The notes under the pieces: model-generated
The model's database searches: none
Told to the model about the DNA's origin: nothing
The model's input: the letters and a program-made list of their open reading frames with translations, nothing else
Shown: one piece after another, positions 37,032 through 45,734 of the stretch
Position numbering within the stretch: the first letter of the stretch is position 1
Layout of the letters: every line of letters starts with the position of its first letter
Source: Methylobacterium sp. J-048
Lineage (GTDB): Bacteria; Pseudomonadota; Alphaproteobacteria; Rhizobiales; Beijerinckiaceae
NCBI RefSeq assembly: GCF_022829515.1
Contig: NZ_JAKSYL010000297.1
Span: forward strand, 1 to 64,000
DNA length: 64,000 nucleotides
Reading direction: 5' to 3'
Translations under genes and position numbers: made by a program

Positions 37032-37589
37032 ATGACCTTGGCTGTTCGTTCTGCCGTCATGGAACACTACAAGTCCACCCTCGCGACGACCGCTATCGCC
37101 GTATTCGGGCTTGTGGTGGCCGCTCATACACTGCATCCGGGCAATTACGAGTTGCAGCCGCGGCCCGCCCGGATCGCCGCGTCGACGGTCGTGCCGTCGA
37201 CCTGGATGGATCCGCCGGCCCGAACGGCCGGCGCCGACAAGCCGGAGGCGCGCGTCTCCGAGACTGCCCGCGCGTCCGCGTCCGACCTGCTGGCGCCGCA
37301 GATGGCTGCGGTGCTGCCGCCGGGTGCCGTCGTGGCCCCGGCGCTGCCGAGCGAGATGATCGCCCCGGCCGACAAGGCGCGCAAGACGTTGGCGGCGCAC
37401 CGGTCGAAGGTGGCGGATCGTGGCCTGCGTCGGACGGCCCGCCTGCGCCACGCTGGTCTTGCCCGGACGGCGGCCGTGGACCCGGCGGTTGCTCCGTCAG
37501 AGCCGGCGCCGGCGCAAGCCTCCAAGAAAATCGATCCGATCGGTGACCTCATCCGCGGGCTCGGCCTCGGTCACGACAGCGAGGGCTGA
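37032..37589 (+). CDS. Hypothetical membrane-anchored Ala/Pro-rich protein
   Basis: A 185-residue protein with one hydrophobic segment near residues 18-35 (TTAIAVFGLVVAAHTLH). It is followed by a long low-complexity Ala/Pro/Arg-rich periplasmic part and ends DPIGDLIRGLGLGHDSEG. The helix may be a signal anchor. ATG 37059 is an alternative start. Composition is unusual, but the final amphipathic helix looks ordered. No family is recognised. Confidence 0.55.
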   Translation: MTLAVRSAVMEHYKSTLATTAIAVFGLVVAAHTLHPGNYELQPRPARIAASTVVPSTWMDPPARTAGADKPEARVSETARASASDLLAPQMAAVLPPGAVVAPALPSEMIAPADKARKTLAAHRSKVADRGLRRTARLRHAGLARTAAVDPAVAPSEPAPAQASKKIDPIGDLIRGLGLGHDSEG

Positions 37590-37601
37590 CCGGCCCACGC
37601 G

Positions 37602-37964
37602 CTACTGCACGTGGATGGTCAGCTTCATCTTCGGGTGGATGCCGCATTCGATGACGAAATCGCCCGGCTCCGCCAGCACCAGCCGGGTCTCGGTGCCGGG
37701 CTCCTGATCGCCGGCATCGAACGAGAACCGGTCCGCCTCGATGGAGGCGTGGTGGGTCTGGCTGGCATCCTCGTTGCGCAGGGTGATCGTGTCGCCCAGC
37801 CGCAGAAACAGGTCGATCGGCACGTAGTGGCGCCCCTTCTGGAGGACGACACGGGTCGTGCTCGCCAGCGTCGCCCAGGCCGAACCCGGCGCCGTACACA
37901 GGCATCCGAGGGCCATCGTCCCGACGAGAAGCAGGGGCCGCAGGCATCGGTTGCGAAGGGGCAT
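37602..37964 (-). CDS. Exported cupredoxin (plastocyanin-like copper protein)
   Basis: A 120-residue periplasmic electron carrier or copper protein. A signal peptide ends near SAWA at residue 31. Type-1 copper ligands are present: a His at 71 or 72 in QTHHAS, Cys107, His110 and Met113 in ECGIHPKM. The size fits a short cupredoxin related to methylamine-utilisation cupredoxins. The partner oxidoreductase is not in the neighbourhood. ATG 37964 starts the signal peptide. Confidence 0.83.
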   Translation of the reverse strand: MPLRNRCLRPLLLVGTMALGCLCTAPGSAWATLASTTRVVLQKGRHYVPIDLFLRLGDTITLRNEDASQTHHASIEADRFSFDAGDQEPGTETRLVLAEPGDFVIECGIHPKMKLTIHVQ

Positions 37965-38148
37965 GTCTGGCGTCCGCGCGAGAAGGGGATGCGTCCCGGC
38001 AAGGGATCGGGGAGGTCGCGTACCGAAGCGGCCCGGGATGCCGCTGCAGGCCATGATGCGCGGCGCCCCTCAACGCCGTCCTACGCGGAAGCGTAAGATT
38101 GTCTCGATCGCATGGTCAATAGCGCATCGATAGTTCAGAAATACAATC

Positions 38149-39096
38149 TTAGACTGTATTCGTCGGTGAAAGCGTCTCCTCATCGCACGGCGTCAGGGCC
38201 GCGCGCACGTGCTCCCGGAAGACCTGGACCCGTGCCGGCAGGTCGCGCCCGGCCAGGGTGACGGCGCGCAGCACCGCCCCGCGGCGCGCCCAGGGGGCCA
38301 GCACGCGCACGAGTTGGCCCGCGGCGACCGCCCGGTCGGCCACGAGGCTCGGGATATGGCCGATCCCGGCACCGGCCAGGGTCAGGCGGTGGACAGTGGA
38401 GAAGTCGCTGACCCGGATAGCGGGGTTCAGGACGAGTTGCTCGGCCCGGCCCTGCCCGTCGGTCAGGGAGAGGGCCCCCCCGCCGGTCCGCTCCCGGGGG
38501 AGGATCAGGTCGTGGTCGTGCAACCCGGCCAAGTCGGTCGGCGCCGGTCGGCGCAGCAGGTAGGCAGGCGCGGCGTAGAGGGCTACCGACAGGGTCGCCA
38601 GGACGACGGCCCGGTAGCCGGTCTCCTCCGCGCCGCCCAGTCGCAGGGCGAGGTCGATCCGGTTGGCCGCAAGGTCGAGGCGGGTATCGGTGTTCAGCAT
38701 CTCGACCGTGATCTGCGGGTAGGCCGCCCGAAAGCTCGCGACGATCTCCGGCATCACCTCGATCCCGAAATCGATCGACGTGGTCATGCGCAGGTGCCCG
38801 GCCGGCACCGTCTGGGCGTCGCGGGCAGTCTCGGCCGCCGCGTCGAGCAGCGCCAGGCTCTCCTGGGCCTTGGCGTAAAAGGCGAGCCCCTCCGCGGTAG
38901 GCGAGACCGCCCGCGAGGTCCGCGCCATCAGCCGGGCGCCGAGCGCCTGCTCCAGCCGGGACAGGCGCCGGCTGACGCTGCCCTTCGTCTCCCGCAGGCT
39001 GGCGGCCGCGGCCGTGACGGTGCCGAGATCGACGACCGTGCAGAAGGCGCGCACGTCGTCGAGGCTGCCGTGGAAGGTTTCCGATCTCGCAACCAT
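38149..39096 (-). CDS. LysR family transcriptional regulator
   Basis: A 315-residue regulator. The helix-turn-helix covers residues 10-65 (DLGTVTAAAASLRETKGSVS), and the substrate domain begins near 95 with AGHLRMTTSIDFGIEVMP, as in the CrgA/DmlR branch. ATG 39096 was chosen because the domain begins about 10 residues later; the longer frame adds an implausible 76 residues. It is divergent from the YceI - b561 - YceI cluster and may regulate it. Confidence 0.86.
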   Translation of the reverse strand: MVARSETFHGSLDDVRAFCTVVDLGTVTAAAASLRETKGSVSRRLSRLEQALGARLMARTSRAVSPTAEGLAFYAKAQESLALLDAAAETARDAQTVPAGHLRMTTSIDFGIEVMPEIVASFRAAYPQITVEMLNTDTRLDLAANRIDLALRLGGAEETGYRAVVLATLSVALYAAPAYLLRRPAPTDLAGLHDHDLILPRERTGGGALSLTDGQGRAEQLVLNPAIRVSDFSTVHRLTLAGAGIGHIPSLVADRAVAAGQLVRVLAPWARRGAVLRAVTLAGRDLPARVQVFREHVRAALTPCDEETLSPTNTV

Positions 39097-39220
39097 GGGG
39101 TTCCGGATAGCAGGCTCAACCGGGGCCGTGAACGGGTCTAGACCGACGTGGCTGTGCGCCGGACCGAGTCGGCCGTCCCAATCGGCCGTCACACCCGCCG
39201 TCCTCATCTGGGAGAATCCC

Positions 39221-39829
39221 TTGAAGTCGCTTCTCGCCTCCGGCCTTCTGGCCCTCCTCGTCGCCACCCCGGCCCTGTCGCAGACCCCCGCGACCCGGGA
39301 CCCGGCCCAGATCCAGGCCGGCACCTACGCGGTCGATCCCCACCACACCCAGGTCGGCTGGCGGGTCTCCCATATGGGTTTCTCGAACTATGCCGGCGGC
39401 TTCTCGGACGTGTCCGGCACCCTCGATCTGCAGCCGAAGAACCCGGCGGCCGCGAAGCTCACGATCAAGATCCCGGTCGCCTCGGTGACCACGACCAGCG
39501 CCAAGCTCACCGACGAGCTGAAGGGCGACCAGTGGCTCGACGCGGGCAAGTTCCCCGACATCACCTTCGTGTCCACCAAGGTCGCCCCCGAGGGCAAGGA
39601 CAAGGCGAAGGTCACCGGCAACCTCACGCTCCACGGCGTGACCAAGCCGGTGACCCTGGACGTCACCCTGGTCGGAGCCGGCGTGAACCCGCTGAGCAAG
39701 AAGGTCACGGTCGGCTTCGACGCCACCGGCACGCTCAAGCGCTCCGAGTTCGGGGTGAAGACCTACGTGCCGCTGATCGGCGACGACCTGCACCTGACCA
39801 TCGCGGGTGCTTTCGAGCGCCAGGACTGA
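39221..39829 (+). CDS. YceI family periplasmic protein (first of two)
   Basis: A 202-residue exported lipocalin-like protein that binds isoprenoid or amphipathic ligands in characterised members. A signal peptide of about 20 residues ends ATPALSQ. The YceI domain starts at YAVDPHHTQVGWRVSHMGFS and includes DITFVSTKVAPEGKDKAKVTG. The TTG start at 39221 is inferred because GGGAGA lies seven bases upstream and it begins the signal peptide. It precedes a cytochrome b561 gene by 22 bases. Confidence 0.87.
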   Translation: MKSLLASGLLALLVATPALSQTPATRDPAQIQAGTYAVDPHHTQVGWRVSHMGFSNYAGGFSDVSGTLDLQPKNPAAAKLTIKIPVASVTTTSAKLTDELKGDQWLDAGKFPDITFVSTKVAPEGKDKAKVTGNLTLHGVTKPVTLDVTLVGAGVNPLSKKVTVGFDATGTLKRSEFGVKTYVPLIGDDLHLTIAGAFERQD

Positions 39830-39851
39830 CCCGGAACTCCGGGGCGGGAGG

Positions 39852-40466
39852 ATGGCCATGGCACCCGATGCGGCGGCGCGGCGCTACTCCGCGGTGGCCA
39901 TCCTGCTGCACTGGGCGAGCGCGCTGGGCGTGCTCGCCCTGATCGGCATGGGCCTGACCATGACGCATGCGGGGCTGAGCCCGATGCGTCTGTTCCCGCT
40001 CTACCAGTGGCACAAGTCGGTCGGGATCACGGTGCTGATCCTGACCGGGCTGCGCCTCGCCTGGCGGCTGACCCACCGGCCGCCGCCCCATCCGGCCGGC
40101 ATGCCGGCCCGCGAACGCCGGGCGGCCGGGGCGGCGCACGGCGCCCTGTACGGGCTCCTGATCGGGCTGCCGCTCACCGGCTGGGCGGTGGTCTCGCTCT
40201 CGCCGTTCAACATCCCGACCGTGCTGTACGGGCTCGTGCCCTGGCCGCACCTGCCGCTCGCCCCGCTGCTCGCCGACCCGGCGGGCGCCGAGGGGCTGTT
40301 CAAGGCCGTGCACGCCTACGGGGCCTGGTTCCTGACCGCGCTGCTGGTGCTGCACGTCGCGGCCGCGCTGCGCCACCATCTCATCCTGCGCGACGGCGTG
40401 CTGTGGCGGATGCTGCCGGGCCGCCGCATGGCGACGCTCTCTGAGCCCCTGGAATCCACCCGATGA
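39852..40466 (+). CDS. Cytochrome b561 family protein
   Basis: A 204-residue membrane protein with four helices and probable heme-ligand histidines in ILLHWASALGV, LYQWHKSVGI, AHGALYGLLIGLPL and FLTALLVLHVAAALRHH. It should shuttle electrons between quinone and a periplasmic partner. GGGAGGATGG gives a strong ribosome site before ATG 39852. It overlaps the second YceI gene by four bases (ATGA). The b561 - YceI pairing is widespread and suggests a shared redox or ligand role. Confidence 0.88.
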   Translation: MAMAPDAAARRYSAVAILLHWASALGVLALIGMGLTMTHAGLSPMRLFPLYQWHKSVGITVLILTGLRLAWRLTHRPPPHPAGMPARERRAAGAAHGALYGLLIGLPLTGWAVVSLSPFNIPTVLYGLVPWPHLPLAPLLADPAGAEGLFKAVHAYGAWFLTALLVLHVAAALRHHLILRDGVLWRMLPGRRMATLSEPLESTR

Positions 40467-41053
40467 CCCTGCGCCGCCTGCTTTCCACCGTGTGCCTGTC
40501 GGCCGCCCTGTCGGGCACCGCGTTCCCGGCCGCCGCCGCCGAGTGGGCGGTGGATCCGGCCAAGAGCGCGATCCGGTTCTCGGGCGTGCAGGTCGGGACC
40601 CCGTTCTCCGGTCGCTTCGAGCGTTTCGAGGCCCGAATCGATTTCGATCCCGCCAAGCCCGAGGCCGGCCGCGCCACGGTGCTGGTCGATCTCGGCAGCG
40701 CCCGCACCGGCGACGCCCAGCGCGACACGGCGCTGCCCCAGAAGGACTGGTTCGACGTGGCGAGCGCCAGCCAGGCCCGCTTCGAGGCGAGCCGCTTCGT
40801 CGCCAAGGGCCAGGGCGACTACGAGGCCATCGGCGACCTGACGATCCGCGGCGCGAAACGCCCGCTGACGCTGCCCTTCCACCTGTCGCTCGATGGGGGC
40901 CAAGCGCACGCCACCGGGCATGTCGGCCTCGTCCGCACCGATTTCGGTGTCGGCCAGGGTGCCTGGGCCTCCGGACAATGGGTCGCCCTCGAAGTCGGCG
41001 TCGATGTCGACCTCGTCGCTGCGGCCAAACCCGCACCGGCCGAGGGTCACTGA
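40463..41053 (+). CDS. YceI family periplasmic protein (second of two)
   Basis: A 196-residue exported YceI protein. The signal peptide ends FPAAAAEW; the fold begins WAVDPAKSAIRFSGVQVGTP, with LPQKDWFDVASASQARFEAS later. It differs strongly from the first YceI gene, so the two flank the b561 gene as separate specialists rather than a recent tandem copy. Its ATG overlaps the b561 stop, so expression is coupled. Confidence 0.87.
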   Translation: MTLRRLLSTVCLSAALSGTAFPAAAAEWAVDPAKSAIRFSGVQVGTPFSGRFERFEARIDFDPAKPEAGRATVLVDLGSARTGDAQRDTALPQKDWFDVASASQARFEASRFVAKGQGDYEAIGDLTIRGAKRPLTLPFHLSLDGGQAHATGHVGLVRTDFGVGQGAWASGQWVALEVGVDVDLVAAAKPAPAEGH

Positions 41054-41069
41054 CCGATCCCGTGGCTTT

Positions 41070-41654
41070 CTATGCCCCCGGCTGGTCCTCGGAGCCGGTG
41101 CCCAGCGCCCGCTGCACCATCACGCTGTCCGACCAGCGGCCGTACTTGAACCCCACCGCCTTCAGGAGGCCGACGCGGGTGAAGCCGCAGGTCTCGTGGA
41201 GGCGTAAGGACGCCGCGTTCTGCGCGTCGATGTAGCCGATCATCTGCCGGTAGCCGCCGGCCGCGCAGGCCTCGATCAGCGCCGGCAGGAGGCGGCGCCC
41301 GATCCCGGCATGGAGATGGTCGGGATGCACGTAGATCGAGTGCTTGAGGGTGTAGCGATAGGCCGGGCGCTTCCGGAACGGCACCGCATAGGCGTAGCCC
41401 GCCACCTGGCCGCCGCGCTCGGCGACGAGGTGGGGCAGGCGCTTCTTGCGCATGGTCTTGCGCCGCCGCTTCAGGTCGTCGGGCAGCAGCCGCGCCTCGT
41501 CGTCGAAATCGGCGACGTTGCCGACGCCCTTACCGATATGGTGCTCGTAGATCGCCACCATGGCCTCGACATCCGCGTCCGAGGAGGCGCGGATGATGAT
41601 GTCCGGGCTCGGCCGCGCCGGGATCGGGGCGCCCTCCTCGGGCTCGATCTCCAT
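41070..41654 (-). CDS. GNAT family N-acetyltransferase, phosphinothricin acetyltransferase-like
   Basis: A 194-residue acetyl-CoA-dependent transferase. The domain starts near residue 20 (IIRASSDADVEAMVAIYEHH), with the acetyl-CoA loop HLHAGIGRRLLPALIEA and a C-terminal GFKYGRWSDSVMVQRAL typical of the Pat/Bar branch. Its ATG overlaps the stop of the decarboxylase gene (TGATG), so it is in the same operon. It may acetylate the diamine product; that is inference. The N-terminal 18 residues are acidic/Pro-rich. Confidence 0.85.
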   Translation of the reverse strand: MEIEPEEGAPIPARPSPDIIIRASSDADVEAMVAIYEHHIGKGVGNVADFDDEARLLPDDLKRRRKTMRKKRLPHLVAERGGQVAGYAYAVPFRKRPAYRYTLKHSIYVHPDHLHAGIGRRLLPALIEACAAGGYRQMIGYIDAQNAASLRLHETCGFTRVGLLKAVGFKYGRWSDSVMVQRALGTGSEDQPGA

Positions 41655-43999
41655 CAGGCGCCGTCCCGCACGACGTAGGTATGGAAGCGGATCCGCCCGT
41701 CCGGCTCGACTTCGCGGTAGACCCCCTGGATCTCGGCCTCGAAGCCCGGGAACAGGTTGGCCGAGGCCTCGAACATCTTGAAATAGTCGAGCATCGGCTT
41801 GGCGCGGTCGTCCAGGCGTTCGCCCGGCAGGACCGTGCCGATCCCCGGCGGGTAGACCAGCATCAGGGTGGTGGCGATGCGCCCCTCGGCCTCGGCGATC
41901 GGCACGTAATCGACCTTGTTGCGGGTCAGCATCTGGGCGGCCTTCTTGGGCGGCATCACCATCTCGGGCAGGTGCGCGGGGGCGAATTGCCGGCGCTGGA
42001 GCGCGGAGGTGCCGGCTTCCCGGTGGAAGGCGTGGAACTCGGCGCAGAGGTCGCGCAGGCGCACCCCGCGGTAGCGGTTGGGCCGGCGGTTGACGAATTC
42101 CGGCATGGCCTCTTCCAGCGGCACGTTGTCGTCGTGGAGCCGCTTGAACGCGACGAGGCCCGAGATCAGGGTGCCGGCCTTGGAGGATTCGACGCCCGGC
42201 GTCAGCAGGAAGAGCAGCGAGTTCAGGTCGTTCTTCTCGGCGACGATCCGGTTCTCGCGCAGGTATTGCGCGACGATCGGGGCCGGCACGCCGTGGTCGG
42301 CATAGGCGCCGGTCCGCCGGTCGAAGCCCGGCGTGAGCACGGTCAGCTTGTTCGGGTCGGTGATGGCGTAGCCCGGCGCCACGTGGTTGAAGCCGTGCCA
42401 GGCCGCCCCCGGGGCGAGTTCCCAATAGCGCGGCTCGGACGCCAGCGCATCGGTGGGCACGCGCTCCCAGGCGATCTCGGCGCCGTCCGGCCCGGCCACG
42501 CGGTCGGGCACGAACGGGTCGAAGAACCAGCGCCGTAGCGGGTCGGCCTCGTTCTCCTCGAATTCCCGCCGGATCGCCCGGACCTTCTTGCGCCACTCGA
42601 TCCCGAGCCGGATCGTGTCGTCCCACAGGATCATGCCCGAGCGGCCCTTCATCATCTGGGCGCCGACATCGAGGGAGGCGAACAGGGGGTAGAACGGCGA
42701 GGTCGAGGCGTGGACCAGAAAACTCTCGTTCAGGCGCTTGTGCTCCACCCGCCGGGTCTGGCCGCGGATATGGCCGTCGCGGGTGTGGATCTGCGAGGCC
42801 TGGGAGAAGCTCGCGAGCTGCTTGTGCGTCGATTGCGTGGCCACGATCCCCGGCGAGGTCTCGTCGAGCCCGGTGAGCCCCATGGCGAAGCGGCGGGCGA
42901 AGAGCGGGTGGAACTTCATGAAGCCCGCCCAGGCCTCGTCGAACAGGATGTAGTCGCAGAGGTGGCCGATCCGCTCCAGGATCTCCTGCGCGTCGTAGAT
43001 CGTGCCGTCGTAGGTGCATTGCTCGATCACCGCGACCCGGAACGGCCGCTCCCGGCGCCAGGCCTCGGGGTCGGTGACCAGGGGGTTGGCCCGGATCTTC
43101 TCGCGGATCCGGGTCTCGTCCAGGGCCTCGTGATAGATCGGGCCGATCAGCCCGTAGGCGTTCCGGTCGGTCTCCAAAAAGATCGGGATGCCGCCGCCGA
43201 GGAACAGGGCGCCGTGATGGGCCGCCTTGTGATTGTTGCGGTCGAACAGCACGAGGTCGTCCTCGGCCACCAGCGAGGACAGCACGATCTTGTTGGAGGC
43301 CGAGGTGCCGTTGAGGACGAAGTAGGTCTTCTCCGCCCCGAAGATCTTGGCGGCTTCCTTCTGGGCCTTGAGCGCCGGACCCTCGTGGGTCAGCAGGTCG
43401 CCGAGGTCGAGCACCGAATTGTCGAGGTCGTCGCGGAAGATCGCCTCGCCGAGGTGCTCCACGAAGATCCGGCCGATCGGCGAGCGGTTGTAGAAGATGC
43501 CGCCGTTATGGCCCGGGCAGGTCCAGAGCTGGTTGCCCTTCTCGGCGTAATCGACCAGGGCGCCGAAGAACGGCGTCTTCAGGGTCTCGGCATATTGCGT
43601 CACCCGGCTGACCAGGCCGCGGGCGATGAATTCGGGGGTCTCTTCCGCCAGGAAGATGTAGCCGTCGATGAAGTCGAGCAGCTCGACCGGGATGTCCTCC
43701 AGCCGCTTGCGGCGGACCATGATGACGATCGGCATCTCCAGGCCGCGCTTGCGCATCATGTCGATGAGCGCGGCGGCCCGGCCGTCGAGGCCGCGCTTGC
43801 CCCAGTCGACCACCATGCAGCCGATGGCCGCGTCGGTCTGCACGGCGATGGCCGCGTCCTCGACGCGCCGGGCGCGCACCACCTCGAAGCCGCGATTCTC
43901 CACCGCCGCCACGATCTGGGCGACGCGCGCACCCTCCAGGTCGTCCGGATCGAAGGCGGGGGCGCACATCAGAACCGTGAAGCGACGGTGGAAATCCAT
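41654..43999 (-). CDS. Orn/Lys/Arg decarboxylase, fold I, with N-terminal wing domain
   Basis: A 781-residue PLP enzyme that removes the carboxyl group of ornithine, lysine or arginine to give a polyamine. An N-terminal receiver-like wing occupies residues 1-130. The catalytic Lys393 lies in ATQSTHKQL, with Asp354 in DEAW pairing to the cofactor and HNGGIFYNRSPIGR near 164. The C-terminal domain carries NRRPNRYRGVRLRDLC and PPGIGTVLPGERL. Which amino acid is used cannot be told. The adjacent acetyltransferase suggests polyamine modification. Confidence 0.9.
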   Translation of the reverse strand: MDFHRRFTVLMCAPAFDPDDLEGARVAQIVAAVENRGFEVVRARRVEDAAIAVQTDAAIGCMVVDWGKRGLDGRAAALIDMMRKRGLEMPIVIMVRRKRLEDIPVELLDFIDGYIFLAEETPEFIARGLVSRVTQYAETLKTPFFGALVDYAEKGNQLWTCPGHNGGIFYNRSPIGRIFVEHLGEAIFRDDLDNSVLDLGDLLTHEGPALKAQKEAAKIFGAEKTYFVLNGTSASNKIVLSSLVAEDDLVLFDRNNHKAAHHGALFLGGGIPIFLETDRNAYGLIGPIYHEALDETRIREKIRANPLVTDPEAWRRERPFRVAVIEQCTYDGTIYDAQEILERIGHLCDYILFDEAWAGFMKFHPLFARRFAMGLTGLDETSPGIVATQSTHKQLASFSQASQIHTRDGHIRGQTRRVEHKRLNESFLVHASTSPFYPLFASLDVGAQMMKGRSGMILWDDTIRLGIEWRKKVRAIRREFEENEADPLRRWFFDPFVPDRVAGPDGAEIAWERVPTDALASEPRYWELAPGAAWHGFNHVAPGYAITDPNKLTVLTPGFDRRTGAYADHGVPAPIVAQYLRENRIVAEKNDLNSLLFLLTPGVESSKAGTLISGLVAFKRLHDDNVPLEEAMPEFVNRRPNRYRGVRLRDLCAEFHAFHREAGTSALQRRQFAPAHLPEMVMPPKKAAQMLTRNKVDYVPIAEAEGRIATTLMLVYPPGIGTVLPGERLDDRAKPMLDYFKMFEASANLFPGFEAEIQGVYREVEPDGRIRFHTYVVRDGA

Positions 44000-44107
44000 G
44001 GAGCCCCTCTCAGCCTTGCAAGCAGCGAGTGGCTTTCTGGCCCATCTGCGACGTTTGCATGACGGTGCTGCGGATGGCGGCCGAATCCGCCTGGGGAATC
44101 GCGAACC

Positions 44108-44881
44108 TCAGGCGCCGATCACCTCGGCCATCGGCCGGACGGCAATCCCCCGGGCGGCGAGGTCGGACCGGACCCGGGCGGCCATCGCGACGGCCCCTTG
44201 AGTGTCGCCGTGGACGCAGATGCTGTCGATCCGGACCGGCATGCGCCGCCCTGACAGACCGGTGATTGCGCGGTCCTCCAGCATTCGCACGACGCGCTCC
44301 GCGGCCTCGGCCGGATCGTGCAGGACAGCGCCGGGGCGCTTGCGCGAGACGAGGTTGCCGTTATCGGCGTAAGCCCGGTCGGCGTAGATCTCCCGGGCCA
44401 GGGGCAGGCCGAGCCGCTCGCCGGCCCGCTCGGTCTCGAGGCCGGGCATGACCACGAAGATCAGGTCGCGGTCGAGCGTCCGGATCGCCCGGGCGACCGC
44501 CAGGGCGAGGTCCGCATCCTCGTTGGCGATGTTGCCGAGCGCGCCGTGGGTCTTCACGTGCCGCACCGGGCAGCCGGCATCCTGGGCCAGCGCCAGGAGC
44601 GCGCCGACCTGGTAGAGCACGGCCTTCTCGACATCGGCCGGGCGCTCACCGTGGATCGGGCGCCGCCCGAAACCCCAGAGATCGAGGAAGCCCGGATGCG
44701 CCCCCGCCTGGACGCCGGCGCGGACCGCCAGGGTCAGGGTCTCGTGCATGACCAGCGGGTCGCCGGCGTGGAACCCGCAGGCGATGTTGGCCGAACTGGC
44801 GATCGCCAGCATCCCGGCATCGTCGCCCAGGCGATAGACGCCGAAACCCTCGCCCATGTCGCAGTTCAGGTCGACGATCAT
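44108..44881 (-). CDS. pxpA: 5-oxoprolinase subunit A (LamB/YcsF family)
   Basis: A 257-residue subunit of the ATP-dependent 5-oxoprolinase, which opens 5-oxoproline to glutamate. The family hallmark DLNCDMGEGFGVYRLGDD starts the protein, and later conserved parts are ANIACGFHAGDP, GAHPGFLDLWGFGRR and IDSICVHGDTQGAVAMA. PxpB and PxpC are not in the window, so the complex must be completed from elsewhere or the protein acts alone on another lactam. Confidence 0.9.
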   Translation of the reverse strand: MIVDLNCDMGEGFGVYRLGDDAGMLAIASSANIACGFHAGDPLVMHETLTLAVRAGVQAGAHPGFLDLWGFGRRPIHGERPADVEKAVLYQVGALLALAQDAGCPVRHVKTHGALGNIANEDADLALAVARAIRTLDRDLIFVVMPGLETERAGERLGLPLAREIYADRAYADNGNLVSRKRPGAVLHDPAEAAERVVRMLEDRAITGLSGRRMPVRIDSICVHGDTQGAVAMAARVRSDLAARGIAVRPMAEVIGA

Positions 44882-44960
44882 TCCGGTCCCTCGCAGGTGC
44901 AGCGACTCTGCGTATTCAAGGGCCGGACCAGCCGGCGTCTCGGGATACCGAGGCGGCCGC

Positions 44961-45404
44961 CTAATGCAGCGGGTACCGACTCAGGATGTCGTCGGTCCGC
45001 TGGACGGTCTTGTCGTATTGGCAGGCATAGAGGGCGCCGGTGGTGCCGCTGCCGTTGTTCCACTCGCTGAAGGTGAGGTCGCCGCAATCGGCGTCCCGGA
45101 AGGCGATCCAGGCGCGTTGGGCTGCCGTGAACTGGGCCTTCCAGGCCGCCTTGGCGTCCGGCGGGCGGTCGTCCTGGTCGATGACCGACAGGGCCTTCTT
45201 GTAGGCCGCATTGAGCTTCGCGTCGGCTGCGTCGAGGGCCTTGTGCAGGCAGGCCTGGGTCTCGGGCGTCGCGGTCGCGGCCTGGCACAGCTTGGCCGAG
45301 GGCTGGTCGGCCCGAGCACCTGCGGACGGGAGCGCGCAGGCCCAGAGCGCGACGAGGAGCAGGATCCCGGGCGGCCGGGTGCGCTTGGACGGATTCGGAT
45401 GCAT
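44961..45404 (-). CDS. LprI-like exported protein (DUF1311)
   Basis: A 147-residue protein with a signal peptide ending near AGARA at residue 32, four Cys residues and the DUF1311 signature LNAAYKKALSVIDQ and AWIAFRDADC. Members include the mycobacterial lysozyme inhibitor LprI. GGGGAGA precedes ATG 45404. A role in the periplasm, possibly in inhibiting lytic enzymes, follows from the family only. Confidence 0.8.
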   Translation of the reverse strand: MHPNPSKRTRPPGILLLVALWACALPSAGARADQPSAKLCQAATATPETQACLHKALDAADAKLNAAYKKALSVIDQDDRPPDAKAAWKAQFTAAQRAWIAFRDADCGDLTFSEWNNGSGTTGALYACQYDKTVQRTDDILSRYPLH

Positions 45405-45734
45405 CGGTGTCTCCCCGGAGGCGAATCGGGCCGGCTCGGGCTGGTGGGCGGATGGCGGTACGCTCGCCGGACAGGGATGAACACGTCTTTGGTGAGCTGG
45501 GCGATCCGCCGACGCCGGGTCCGGCTTGAGCGGACCGCCCCCGACCCTCGAACGCATGGCGGCGGTCGATCCTATGATCCTTCGCGCCATGCGGTTCTGG
45601 ATTCAAGCAAAACGCATCAACATCCCTCGTTGAATTGCGGCATCGGCAAAAACTTTAAGTTGGTGTTTGTATAGATGTTCCAATTTTAGAGTAAAAACTC
45701 CCTAGATAAGTTTCGTTGACTTGCTGACTATGCC
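45405..45734 (+). promoter_or_regulatory. AT-rich leader of the first TonB receptor
   Basis: The 330-bp gap turns AT-rich after 45600. ATTTTAGAGTAAAAACTCCC near 45685 contains GAGT-AAAA-ACTC and resembles an iron-regulator operator, but it does not match a Fur, Irr or RirA consensus well. TTTGTATAGATG near 45665 could be a -10. No gene is supported here. Confidence 0.35.

Noticed and set aside
45680-45705. Fur/Irr/RirA box before the first TonB receptor
   Set aside because: Only a short GAGT-AAAA-ACTC palindrome is present; it does not match any of the consensus sites well enough to call.
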